From Haberlea rhodopensis (Eukaryota > Streptophyta > Magnoliopsida > Lamiales > Gesneriaceae), in the NCBI GenBank assembly GCA_907163345.1, contig CAJQUN010000007.1, forward strand, positions 6,400,582-6,464,581: 64,000 bases of DNA. The letters are read 5' to 3'. The translations under genes and the position numbers were made by a program. This document shows, one piece after another, positions 34,257 through 45,724 of this stretch (position 1 is its first letter; every line of letters starts with the position of its first letter). The notes below the pieces were generated by a model. The model saw only the letters and a list, made by a program, of their open reading frames with translations. It did no database searches and was not told the DNA's origin.

Positions 34257-35356
34257 TGTTAGGATCGGTCCGGAGTGTTTAGAGGGGGGGGGGGGGGGGT
34301 GAATGAACACTCCTTATAAAATTTATCCCTTGTGAGTTCTTTCGGATTAGTGAAAGAAATCTGTAACTTAATCAGCTCTTAGAACAGAACAAACCACTAA
34401 AAAGGTGAGTGCGGAAACGGTCTGCTCTTGTAAAAGTAAGAACGGCTCGATGGCTAAGTGCAGAAGGATAAGACACAGGATATGTTTCTGGAAGTTCGAA
34501 GGTGGTGTAATCCTTCTACGTCTCCCCTTCTTCCAATTAAGGAAGGTTTATACTAGAAGACTTTGATTTATACAATCCTGTTGTACAAACCCGATTCAGA
34601 CTGGATTTACCTCACTACCAGTCTGAAACTCCTAGTCACTCAACCTGCTCAGACACACTCTGTCTGACAGTTACAATAAGTTGCTCACTTCTATTTTTCA
34701 ATACACAATACGCACAGTGATCCTACAATGATCAAATGTTACAAAGTAATCGCGCTTAAATAAATAACTTCAGCTCGAAAGCTTCTAAACTTTGTAAGCG
34801 TGTGCAGTTGCTTTCTTGTGTGTTTTTCAATTGATCAGCGTGAGTTGGAATCAAGAGTCTCTGTCTTCCTTTTGTTGCATCCTTTTATAGTTGAGGGTAG
34901 CAACGGCATTGTTTCCCTTAATGTGCGACTTTGACTCTTTTTAAACTCTGAGAAAGCTACAGTCTTCTTCTTCAGGATACTTGCCGTTCTGGTGTATGCT
35001 TTCGGTGACTGTCAGGTAAGCTCTTCTTTGTCTTCTTACCTTTAATGGCAATCTTCGACTGTTGATCCTTTGTAGCATTAATTACAGCATTAAGTGCTAC
35101 AATAAATGACCGTTGATGGTTCGGACTGAGAAGCCATCCTTTATGTATCTTTGACTGCTCTGATCTGATAAAGGTTGAGATCGATCTGAAGTATCGATCT
35201 AGTCAGTCTGGAATCCATCGATCCGGTCTGATATGTGATATGCTTTATCAGCTTGCTCTGTTTTGCGCGATCGATCTGGTATGCCTGATTTCCATCGATC
35301 CGGTCTGAAATGTTTTGTCATCTTTAAAATCTCATCGATAAGGTCCGGAACTAACA
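34257..35356 (-). repeat. Sirevirus 5' LTR
   Basis: About 1.1 kb, nearly identical to 24862-25957. The TATA box is at 34881-34890, the G run is 16 long at about 34284, and GATCGATC-type motifs lie at about 35180-35342. It is flanked by agatt. Confidence 0.92.
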
Positions 35357-35361
35357 AGATT

Positions 35362-35912
35362 CATTATGGAATCATTTGTGCCTTTGTATTCACTCTATTC
35401 ATTGTATTTGTGAGCTAAAATAGAAGAGTGAATACCATTGTAACAGTTTGTGATTCATCACAACTGGATGAGAGGTCTTTGTAAGTGAGATGTTAAAGAA
35501 CATACATAGTTGAGTTGCTAGGAGTTCTAGTTGGATGAGGAATGCCCAACTAGATCGGATTTGTACAAAGAGTTGTATAAATCAAAGTCTTCTAGTGGAT
35601 CCTTCCTGCAAAGGGAGAAGGGGAGACGTAGAAGTGTTGTGCTTCGAACTTCCAGAAACAAATGCTTGTGTTTTGACTTTACTGCATTTATTTACTTTAC
35701 TGGTTTTACATACTTTCTTGCATATCTTTAAATACCTTTCCAATGGTTAATCGGTTATAGAGCGGGTTATGTCGAGTGTCTTCCACTCAGTTTTGCAACC
35801 GAACTCGATATAATCTCACGGTACAATTATTTCAAGAACACGAGTTGTTGAAGCTCAAGTTGGTTGAACTCGGGTGTGGAATGGCAACCCACCCCCTAAA
35901 TCTATCCTAACA
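35362..35912 (+). repeat. 5' LTR of the non-autonomous element, second part
   Basis: Resumes with cattatggaatcatttg, exactly as at 37525 in the uninterrupted part of the 3' LTR, and ends tatcctaaca before the PBS. Confidence 0.85.
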
Positions 35913-36757
35913 AGTGGCATCTGAGCCTGGTTGTTCTTGGAAAGCATTTTAACCAATTTTAGACGGAAAGCTTTTACAGAAAACTTTCTCATGAGCATGA
36001 AATTGTTTTTATAGCATAATTTTCTAAAACTTGGTGTATGAACATTTTTAGCATAAAAATCAATTTCATTGCATTCATTTTGCACGAAAATAATTTTAAA
36101 ATCTATTTTAAATGCTCAAATTTTGTTCAATCTGTTCTAAACTTTTTTTAAGTTTAAAATTGTTATTTTGAAATTTTTTTCTAACAATTTTTGAAGCTTT
36201 CAGTTTTTCTGGCAGCTTGCAGTGACGTTTGGAGAATTGGCATAACTTCTTGCTCGGATGTCCAAATGATGAACCATGTTTTGCGTTGCAAACTAGACTC
36301 ATAGAGGATCGTAACGGTATAGGTCTTGCAGCCTAATTCTTCACTATGAGATACATTTTATTCTACAAAGTTGGACTAAGTGTGCTGCCACCGCAGAAAG
36401 ATGATATGGACATTGTTGAGTTTTGTCAAGAGATTCAAATTTATTGCCAAGTATGCTTCATACATCATCAAAAGAGGTTATTTTTGTTCAAAATTTAATG
36501 TGCATTGCATTTTTTTTAATTTTTTTTAGTCTACCCCATTTGCCCCTCACATGCTCAATTTTTCAAACCTTTTAAAATTAAGGAGGAAAGTTTAATCTCA
36601 ATACTTGTGGGGGAGTAAATATATTTGTCTTCCTTTTTGATTCACACAAAAGGGGAAGAATATGTTGTTTAAAAAATATGGTTCTTGTTATGCAACATTG
36701 TACTTTAATGTTTCATATTTTTATTCAAGTTTTGTGATCATAAAAAAAAGGGGAGAT
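35913..36757 (+). other. Non-coding internal region of the non-autonomous element
   Basis: 845 bp, AT-rich, with a PBS-like tggcatctgagcctgg at its start (differs from the initiator-Met PBS at several bases) and the polypurine tract at 36742-36757. Short ORFs here show no retroviral motif. Confidence 0.75.
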
Positions 36758-37703
36758 TGTTGGGTTTTGGAAACCCGAATAATCTTGGTTTTGATGTTAA
36801 CAAAACTTGTTATTGTGTTGCTAACATATTTCATCAAGTGTGCAGTTCATAGATGATATTTTACAGCTTGATGATCTGCTAAGAAATGGCCTTGAGTTTG
36901 GTTGCTGAAATGAGAATTCAGCATCCAGTAGACCCCAAGCGCTGCTGACTAAATTGATCATATCTCATAGCTCAGATATCGAAACGACCTGATTCCAAAG
37001 GGGTTCGATAGAAAACTCAATTCTCTACAAGTCGTATCTCAGGACAGCAGACCAAATTCGAAGGTTTACTTGACGAAAACACGTCTGCAAGAGCTTGCTG
37101 GTGAAAAGCTGAAAGACCCACCGGAAAGACCTACCGGATCACCTACCGCATCACCTACCGGAAAGACCTACCGGATCACCTACCGCATCACCTACCGGAT
37201 CACCTACCGCATCACCTACCGGATCACCTACCGGACCCGACCAGCGAGCCTTCCAGAAATAGCCCAGAAACCAGAATATGACCATTGCAAGCTCGGGAAT
37301 GGTGCAGAACCTTTTCCAACGGGCATATTCTTGTATCTAATGTATATATCATTACTTGGGGCTATATATACATGACTTGGAAGCTCAATAACAGCTGATT
37401 GAAGATCAATCCAAGCCTTCCAAAGGAAACCCACTTGGGATTCAATTGGGGAACTTCAAAGACCAAAGCTGCTAAATGAAGAGCACTCCCCAAACCTTTG
37501 GCACCCTTACCTTGCTGTATCAGATTCATTATGGAATCATTTGTGCCTTTGTATTCACTCTATTCATTGTATATGCGAGATAAAGTAGAAGAGTGAATAC
37601 CATTGTAACAGTTTGTGATTCATCACAACTGGATGAGAGATCTTTGTATGTGAGACGTTAAAGAACATACATAGTTGAGTTTCTAGGAGTTCTAGTTGGA
37701 TGG
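36758..37703 (+). repeat. 3' LTR of the non-autonomous element, first part
   Basis: It continues at 40035-40411. Compared with the 5' LTR it has an extra piece at about 36881-36910, fewer minisatellite units, and the TATA-like gctatatatacat (37361-37373). Confidence 0.85.
37105..37235. repeat. 12-bp minisatellite, 3' LTR copy
   Basis: The same cacctaccggat/cacctaccgcat units as at 24420, in a different number and order. This shows turnover since insertion. Confidence 0.9.
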
Positions 37704-40029
37704 TGTGATGCCCGGGAATTAATGGTATTAATCCCGGTGTGGTAATGACCCTCAATGGATGTTAGTTGTGGCAATTATGAGTTAATTGCGGTGGGTATTT
37801 GGGATTGTTGGATCCAAATGTTGAGATTGTATTCCCATCGTGGTGAAAAACCTTGGAATTGGGTTTTTGGTGGTATCTGGGTTCCGGGGTACTTTGTATT
37901 GGGGCTGATATTGGAAATTGAGGTTGGAGAGATAATTATTGAAAACAGATGATTTTTAATGAATCATGATGTATTTGTGGAGGAATTGGTATTTTGGAGC
38001 TTTGGTGCTATATATACCAAATGGATTCGGTATTCCGTTATTTGCACGAAGTCTCTCCTCTCTCTTCCCTCTCTCCACGCCAAACCCATTTCCCCTTTCC
38101 CCTCTTTTCTCCCATGGAGGAGAAATCGCTGGTAACTTGGCTAGGGAGCCGGATTTTGCAAAGATAACAAGTGTTAATCTTCCCCTCGTCCTTATCTTCG
38201 ATTTGATAGTAGTATGGTGGATTTTGGTTGAGTATTATGTTGGTTATGGAATTTGGGGATTTTTGGTTAAAATTCAATGTTGTGTTTTTGTTGTTTTTAT
38301 TGGTTTTAATGGAGTATTGGGAGTGTTGGAAGTGTTTTGGGGTGTTTGTTTTGAGTTTGGGTGTGAAAAACACCATTAAAGCTCAATTTTTTTCGGAAAC
38401 CCGCAGGTCGCGATTCATCGCGGCTTGGCGCCAATCGATCGTGACATGATATTGATTTTGGGGTGACGATGAACAGTCGCGGCGATCGATCGTGATTAAT
38501 GGGCGATCGATCGCGGGGGTCTTGGCGATCGATCGCGAGATCTGGCGATCGATCGCGACATGTTCTTTTTCGGGCAGTAGGTTCTCACGATCAATCGCGA
38601 GGAGGTGGCGATCGATCGCGGCCCTGTTTCCTTTGTTTTTTCCAAAATTTTGGAAAATGTCGGGATTTTTTGGAATCGAGGTTTAATTAGCCAATTTTCG
38701 GGGCAATGTCTACATTCCATTGGGAATGCTATACTTTTAAAATTGAATGGTTGGAGCCAAATTTTAATAAAAATTGGAATACTCGATTTAGTATTTGGTT
38801 AACCTTTGAACACATGAAATGGAATATTTTGGGTATTATGCATGCTTAGTCCAGAGTCTTTTAGAGTGGTTAATCGTCATGGATTGACGATAGGTTTGGA
38901 GGTTGTGAACGTGCTTGGGCACGTGGTTGATTGCTTATATTAATTGTGAGTTATTTATGTGTCAGCACATAATTCATCGGGTCGCGGGACTTAGTCAAGT
39001 TTAGTTTGGACTACGGAATCATAAGGTACGTATAACGTACGAGCATAGCCTTTTATATATTGCAATGGTGAAATGCATGGTTATATGGTATTTACAATAA
39101 ATGGATATATATTGGGAATTATATGGTGCCACTTTTGAGCGAGCAATGATTGGATGTTGTCGTTGTGGAGCGAACATCGGTTATGACCCCACTGCTGTTG
39201 AGCATGCGTGGGGTTAAAATGCCGCTATTGTGGAGCGAGCAATGAATAGAAATATGGAATCATTGGTTATATATATGTGATATCTATAGCCATTTGTGTT
39301 AATGATATAATCATATTTGATTGTGAAACTGGCATGGTAGGAATGACTTTAGTTAATCAATGAGATGATTAACTGGCTTTTGGGAATTTGACGATTTTGA
39401 TTATTTTGAGAACAGGAACAGCATAGGGGATTCCGGATGAGGATGATACCATCCAGGGAGTATCTTTTAAAATTTATGGCATTTACTTTCTGTAAATTTT
39501 GAATTGTGATATTTTGATTATGGGTTGGTAGTACTGGTATACTCATCCTGTGTTGGGTTGTCTCTATTGGGGCAGGTGGAACAGGTACAACGGTAGCTCC
39601 AGCGTAGAGATCGAGCTATGGATTAGAGGTGCTTCCAGGAATGAAGTACCAGTACCGGTATCGCGTAGGGTATTTTATACATTAGATACACATACACTCA
39701 ATTGATGCTCGCATGTGAGCACTTCTATATGTGTATATGGGTTGTATAAAAGGGCATGTGTCTTTCTCTCTTCATTTATGGGTTGCATGCAATTATTTAT
39801 TGAATTGCTAAATGAACTGAGTTCGTGTTAGTGTATTATAAAGGTGCATGATATGTATGCGGGCTTGGTTGGGGGAAATTGGACAATTATATGGAATAAT
39901 GTAAGAAATTTTATTACTGGCATGTTTTGCTATGGTAGCAAGTGATTTTTCCCCTACATATATGATTGTATGCACTAAATACACGAGTTAAGACACTAAT
40001 AATGAGTTAAGGACACGGGGGTCCTTACA
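37704..40029 (+). mobile_element. Solo Tekay-type LTR (c) with TSD gatgg
   Basis: It runs from TGTGATGCCCGG to GGTCCTTACA and is flanked by gatgg at 37699-37703 and 40030-40034. It lies inside the 3' LTR of the non-autonomous element. It is related to LTR b (17107) and has a TATA-like gctatatatacc at 38007-38018. It carries a GATCGATC array that LTR b lacks. Short ORFs within are not supported. Confidence 0.9.
38432..38621. repeat. GATCGATC palindrome array in solo LTR c
   Basis: Five intact GCGATCGATCG cores with G-rich surroundings (ggcgatcgatcgcg) plus an aatcgatcgtg unit and a cacgatcaatcgcg variant. It lies about 400 bp downstream of the TATA-like box, so in the transcribed part of this LTR, unlike in Athila LTRs. 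Confidence 0.9.
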
Positions 40030-41310
40030 GATGGGGAATGCCCAACTGGATCAGGTTTGTACAAAGAGTTGTATACATCAAAGTCTTCTAGTGGATCCTT
40101 CCGGCAAAGGGAGAAGGGGAGACGTAGAAGTGTTGTGCTTCAAACTTCCAGAAACAAATGCTTGTGTTTTTACTTTACTGCATTTATTTACTTTACTGGT
40201 TTTACATACTTTCTTGCATATCTTTAAAATGCCTTTCAAATGGTTAATCGGTTATAGAGCGGGTTATGTCGAGTGTCTTCCACTCAGTTTTGCAACCGAA
40301 CTCGATATAATTTCTCGGTGCAATTACTTCAAGAACACGAGCTATTGAAGCTCAAGTTGGTTGAACTCGGGTGTGAAATGACAACACACCCCCCCTAAAT
40401 CGGCGCTAACACATTCTTCGGATTTGCGCGGGCCATAAGTGCTGAAGGCACCACTATAAATACAAGTACCATACGGCATAATTTGGCAACTCAATTACTC
40501 CCAAAACACTCTAAATTAATAACAGGTTCTTCATATTGTTCTTATGCATATTTTGAAGAACCTTTCATGATCTTGCTTGTTTGAATCTTGTATCACTTGT
40601 TTTTAGGAGCATTGACTTGATCATTATAGTGACCACACCGGGGACATCCCGACGTCCATCTAACCTTTTTGTTTCCAGTTCTACTTGGTAGACACTGTTC
40701 GAGCACCATAAGTACAACAACGTTGATACTTGTTGTTCGGAATCACATGTTCGTGCTGTTCGGAACCCACATGATTGTGATCGGGGATCATCCAACAACA
40801 TCAATTAGTATTTGTAATTTGTGTATGTTAAAAAAAGGCATGAAATTGGTGAATTGGTAATTTTCTTCTTCCAAATTAAAGAACCAATCATCACAATTTT
40901 TTTCATATAATGATGTGTAAATATATATAAAAACAAAAAAATAAACCTTATACCATGTGTCGAATGCCATTGGCTCAGCTGGCACCCCTCACTTATACAA
41001 ACTAAGAGGTCTTGACCTTCCTACCTCTTCTCCGTAATATAGGAATGTAATGTAGTTAAATTTGAAAAAACCTTACCATGTAGATGTGATGGATCACCCA
41101 TAACGAAAAAAATATAATTAAATAAATTTTTTAGTTTCATATGATGTAACTATACTTGGATGATGTCATTTTATAATCGTACAATTGTCAAAGACTATTT
41201 TATTGTTGGTTCATGGATTTATGGAATTAAGTTTTATATTTTAAATAGACGTTCTGTTTTTCCCCAAGACAATAGTATATAGGTTTATTCAAAAAAAAAA
41301 AAAGTGTTTG

Positions 41311-41421
41311 CCAGCTTCCGGCTCTATCAATTTGGTTATAACTCACTATTTATTAGGGAAGACTCGTGTTCGAATCTTATGGTGTACGGAAAATTTTTTA
41401 GCCCATCTCCTAAGAAAAAAA
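41311..41421 (+). mobile_element. SINE candidate (tRNA-derived)
   Basis: About 111 bp with an A-box-like tggttataactc (about 41333), a B-box-like gtgttcgaatctt (41366-41378) and an A-rich 3' end (aagaaaaaaaaaa). The flanks aaagtgtttg (41301-41310) and aaagcgtttg (41422-41431) form a 10-bp TSD with one mismatch. Confidence 0.5.
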
Positions 41422-42971
41422 AAAGCGTTTGGGTGGAAACGTTATTTTAAATCGTGCAAAGAAAATCATTGTTAAAATCCAATAAATGTAACTTACAAGT
41501 TCTCTTTTCTCCTTGAAAATTAATATCTACGTATCCAAGCATTAATATTTTTTTTAAAAAAAGGAAGCTTAAAGCCAATATTCAGTGTTTTTTCAATTAT
41601 TTTCATGAGAAAATTTATATTTTGTTCTCAATTGATTGAAATTTGATTTATGCGCAATAGATTGATATTTTGCAGTCTGTCATGTCAGCAATATGCATAA
41701 TTCTATATAATTCTGTAAAACATGAACAAAATACATATACTACACTAAGAATAAATTTTGACTAATTAGAATAACAAAACAGTATTTAGACTAATTTAAA
41801 GGACAATTTAGACTAATTTAAAGGACAGTTGTCACTCTTGTTTATATGTTTAAAAGAATCCTTAAGCATCTTTATGTTATTGGCCCAACCTAGGTTCAAA
41901 ATTTGCTTCAATTTAAATTTATCTCACTAACATAAAAGTTGAAGGAATGTTTATTTCATTTCTCGATAATAAAATCAAGTTCTTGAATTTGAAAAATGTT
42001 ATTTTCAACACTTTATTAAATTAAGTGTGAATTTTTTTCGATTTTCCCGTTCCATTATTATTTTTTGCACACTTTTTTCGTAGAGAAAATATTATATTAT
42101 TATAATTAGATCATAGTGAAAAGATTGACTTAGCAAACCATATTTCTAAAAATTAAAAATATTTCATAGTTTATTAAAAATTAATATAAACAGATGGAGG
42201 CGTTTTCTTCATAATATGTCATATCCTAGCTTAATTCACATCTATCGGGAGTATTTCATCAAATGTCTATTACTTGATCTATAATGGAAGAATAAACGAA
42301 AGTTAGTTCGTAGTTAACCCTAGAAGCATAGTATCTTCTATCATGAATACTTATTCGAATGATAACAACCTTCTCATTGCTTATAGGTCTTACCGTTTTT
42401 CAAGGAAGCAAACATTTCGACCAGACACGTATCGAATGATACTAATAAGCAGAGTGTATGACAACGATTTTATTAGGAAATTATTATGTTTAATATGACG
42501 ACTATTGTAGAAAATACCTCATATAATAATACAACATAATAGACATCCTGTTCTCATATCTAATTTCCAAAAGTTAATTTTTCAAAAAAACTATTTCCAT
42601 GGAAACACTCAAGTCAAAAATGAATATAGTCTAAAAAATTTTGCGAAGATAATTCAAAATAAATAAATTTGGATCTATCTAATAATTATTATAAATAGTT
42701 GATATTACATGAAAAGTCAACAAATTTTCAGATAATTATTTATGCTACAAACATTATAAATTGGAATTTGAGGCATCAGATTCTAACATGAAGATGAGAA
42801 ATATAACTATGAATTAATCTCCACCAATTGATCAATGTGGTCCAAAGAATTATTAGTATATTAACCACAATCAAGAACGTTCCATGTATGTTATGGCTAA
42901 ATTCTCATTCGCCATCACTTCTCGAAAATTGGGTGCACTTTTTAACGGTTCCATATGGTTCAGTTCTTGTC

Positions 42972-42972
<1 letters not shown>

Positions 42973-43059
<87 letters not shown>
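42973..43059. repeat. (TA)n microsatellite
   Basis: About 43 uninterrupted TA dinucleotides. The YIYIYI ORFs over it are artefacts. Confidence 0.97.
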
Positions 43060-43062
<3 letters not shown>

Positions 43063-43828
43063 AGAAAAGGTGATAGTGTCGTGGCCGGGTTAGACAGATC
43101 ACACATCTAAATTATTTGTAAAGATCGAGTATTTTTCGTTTTACTAAAAGTTATAGTGACAATAATATAATTCAAATATTTTAAATCATACAGCAGTCCT
43201 AGCATACATTTAATCATTATCCTATCTATCTGGAGCAATTAATGCTTTGTAAGAATTCTCCATTCGAATAATTTCACTCCTTGTAATTCATGAAATTGAA
43301 TACATGATTTTGACTATGATATCAATTAAAAAAACGAATGTTTACCGGTTCACCAAAAACTATAATGGTGGTAATGGTGCAATGTAAACCTTTCAACGGT
43401 ATATCTGCTCAAGCACCAAGTTTCATTCGCTCTAATAGTATAGACAAATGATTGCTTCTCAATATTATTTATTAAATATAAAAAAGCACTACATGAGATA
43501 GTACTAAACAAAAACCTATCGGACAATGCAATTACAAGAATTTCAAGGAAACATATAAATAAAGACAACCTAAAGTATCAAAACTACATAAACCCCATGA
43601 CCTTGAGTAGACAAGACAAAAGGTCATAAATGATTCTAAACCAGTCCGTGGTCAACAGGCTTGTTAATCGGGTCAACAGGCTTGTTAATCGGGTCAACGG
43701 CCCGACCACGGGCCCGCTAACAGGGCCAACGGTTCGACGGGACCCGTAACTAGCCCGTATATAGGCGGACCAGTTAAGGAGTCATGATTTTCTAACCCGT
43801 GAACCGTCATTAAACCAGTGGTTCAATG

Positions 43829-43950
43829 GTTTATTTTAATTTTTTTTAAAATTTTTAAATTTAAAACATGTTATGATTTAGATTTGAACTCACGAACTTC
43901 AACTTGAATAATTAGCTTCAACCACTAAGCTATAAGAGTTCCGTTGATCT
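43829..43950 (-). mobile_element. Possible tRNA-derived SINE remnant
   Basis: On the minus strand an A-box-like tagcttagtggttg (about 43932-43919) is followed about 30 bp later by a B-box-like gtgagttcaaatc (about 43892-43880), then an A-rich tail (T-rich on plus at 43829-43856). No TSD was found. Confidence 0.35.
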
Positions 43951-44281
43951 AAATAAAGTATTATATTTTATATATATATTAATCAAACAAAAAATCTCAC
44001 ACATTTTACTTATTTGAGCTTGAATTTATTTGACGTTATTTTATGATTATGGAGGAAAACACATTCAAATACTTTTTACACTTTTTTCAAATTTAAATAA
44101 TCTTTTGAATTTTGTTTTTTTAAAAAAGGTCAAACTGTAAACGTTGGTTGCCCATAACCGGAACATAACTGTAACCGGCAGTTCATGAACCGTAACCAGA
44201 ACCGTCAAGGAAGGTTAAGTTTAAGGGTCGAGGTTTTTTGAACAGTCTAACTAATTTTGTTTTTTCTTCTCAAAAAGGCAT

Positions 44282-44552
44282 TGTTGGTGTTGAAGATACT
44301 GCAATATCTTCCCAAGATTAGATTTGATTAGAAATAATATTCTTTTGTATCTATGGTAATCTCTTTTTTTTTTAATTTCCTTCTAGATAGGATTCATTCC
44401 TTATCTTGTAACTTGTATCAAATATATATCAATGAAATCACTCCCACCAAGGTTAAGGTGGATTTACAAATCCTTCAACCATTCTATTTTATTGATCACA
44501 CTTTCTTTGATGGAATTCGAACCTGAACTCTATCTATTTATATTACATTTCA
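44282..44552 (+). repeat. Old Ty1/copia LTR fragment with decayed PBS
   Basis: TGTTGGTGTTGAAGATACTG to ttca, 271 bp, followed by tttagtatcagtga, which resembles a mutated tggtatcagagc PBS. The internal region is cut off by the Athila remnant starting at 44596. Confidence 0.45.
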
Positions 44553-45554
44553 TTTAGTATCAGTGATCGCTTTTATTTTAAACAGTTATTTACAGTGTAG
44601 CGATTCTATACCGCAAGTGCACGGTGTCAAGTTTTAGTATAATGAAATTAGAAGTACGAGTGTCGAACCCACGAGGACTAGTAAAGAAGTACCACATCCG
44701 ATTATATTAATTATATTTAACCTACGATTATGGAATGATTAACAAATTAAATTGACTCAAACACAAAAATCAACCTAAACAACAGCGATGGATTATTGAA
44801 GAAATATGATCAAATAATTATCAAGACGTAGGTTCACCCATGTAATCCCCCAAAAGTTGTCTAGTAATTAAGATTAAAAATTCTATGTTCTAGGGTGACG
44901 AGTTTTCTTATTTCATTCGTTGTACCTTGGTCCGGGTATAACAAGTCTAGCATTAATCTACAATAAATCACTCCCGTGTTCTTATTGAACGATTAATACC
45001 AAAAAATGCTTTGTGAAAACTACTATCCTTCGATTTTGGTAAATCTATTGCTATCACACGTGTGCTAGATTTTACTTGGTCCGTCTCAACCTAAAACCCA
45101 CGACCCGTAATCTCCTATGGTCAATTCAATCACGATTACCAAAATCATGCAAAAGGTAGCTAATCTTTTACAAGCATTAAAAACATAAATTATGCACAAA
45201 GATCATGGAAATCGAATGAAAACCGATAATTAACTCAGGGGTTCAAACATGGGATCCCCTATGTCTTGATAAACAAAATTAACCAACAACCATATTCAAA
45301 TTATAATGCATTAATATGTCTTTCAACATATTCAACATCAAAATCTGAAATTCAAAATAACTAAGTTCAGAAATACTAAGATAACGAGGATGTCATTCCG
45401 TGCGTCGCTCCGTTCTTCCACTCCTTGCGTTGCTCTTGCTCTTCAATGAATTGTGGTATGTTTTGTTGTGGATTGAGTGATGAAGGAAAGTGATGGTGGC
45501 TGATTTTGTAGGGTAAATAATGAGCCAAGAGTCCCCCAAAACGTCTGAAATCTT

Positions 45555-45564
45555 CTATAAATAG
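45555..45564 (-). promoter_or_regulatory. Candidate TATA-like box of LTR A2
   Basis: ctataaatag on plus (ctatttatag on minus) lies 73 bp downstream of the array in element direction, the same spacing as in LTR X. On the minus strand it is an AT-rich variant rather than a canonical TATAAA. Confidence 0.35.
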
Positions 45565-45636
45565 TGTTGGAGGAGTCTCCAATTCTTTGGACAGAAAATA
45601 GCTTGATAAGGAACAAATCTCGATTTTTTCGGGTTT

Positions 45637-45724
45637 GGCGATCGATCTTCGTCAGTTGCCGATCGATTGCGGAAATCTTCTGGATGGTAGCGACCGATCT
45701 TCGTAAGTTGCCGATCGATCGCGG
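45637..45724. repeat. GATCGATC palindrome array in LTR A2
   Basis: Four units: ggcgatcgatcttc, gccgatcgattgcg, gcgaccgatcttc, gccgatcgatcgcg. The last is nearest the LTR start. Confidence 0.85.

Larger units (their letters stand above)
24862..35356 (-). mobile_element. Complete Sirevirus-type Ty1/copia element
   Basis: It reads on the minus strand: 5' LTR 34257-35356, PBS 34241-34256, gag, gag-pol linker, pol, a third ORF in the env position, polypurine tract 25958-25975, 3' LTR 24862-25957. TSD agatt lies at 24857-24861 and 35357-35361. By eye the LTRs differ at about seven bases plus two short length changes in 1.1 kb, so the insertion is recent. The tract GTCATCATCAAAAAGGGGG is the Sirevirus hallmark. 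A few single-base lesions break gag-pol. Confidence 0.92.
24101..40411 (+). mobile_element. Non-autonomous, Sirevirus-like LTR element with no coding capacity
   Basis: Its 5' LTR is 24101-24861 plus 35362-35912, about 1.31 kb. The PBS-like tggcatctgagcctgg is at 35915-35930. The internal region, 35913-36757, is only 845 bp. The polypurine tract aaaaaaaaggggagat is at 36742-36757, and the 3' LTR is 36758-37703 plus 40035-40411. Both LTRs are TGTTGGG...TAACA. The TSD cattc is at 24096-24100 and 40412-40416. No gag or pol was found. The A-rich G4 tract resembles the conserved Sirevirus PPT, so it may use a Sirevirus machinery in trans (inference). Confidence 0.85.
23846..40800 (+). repeat. LTR-like repeat W2, split by a nested insertion
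   Basis: The two pieces are 23846-24100 and 40417-40800. Together they give an approximately 640-bp copy of W1 (5110-5746), ending gatcatccaacaaca. The gap is exactly the 24101-40411 element plus one TSD copy. A TATA-like ctataaatac lies at about 40454-40463. The left boundary is approximate. Confidence 0.65.
40801..44281. other. AT-rich stretch without genes
   Basis: No ORF with a recognisable domain. It holds a SINE candidate (41311-41421), a (TA)n microsatellite (42973-43059), a 21-bp tandem duplication (43651-43692, gtcaacaggcttgttaatcgg) and a second tRNA-like region (43829-43950). Flanking segments full of ggttc/gaacc words (43700-43830, 44140-44230) look like a decayed DNA-transposon-like repeat. 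It may be the oldest sequence in the window. Confidence 0.5.

Noticed and set aside
42884..43093. ORFs with poly-YI
   Set aside because: Produced by the (TA)n microsatellite.
43700..44250. A complete DNA transposon or MITE in the ggttc/gaacc-rich stretch
   Set aside because: No clear terminal inverted repeats or TSD could be placed by eye.
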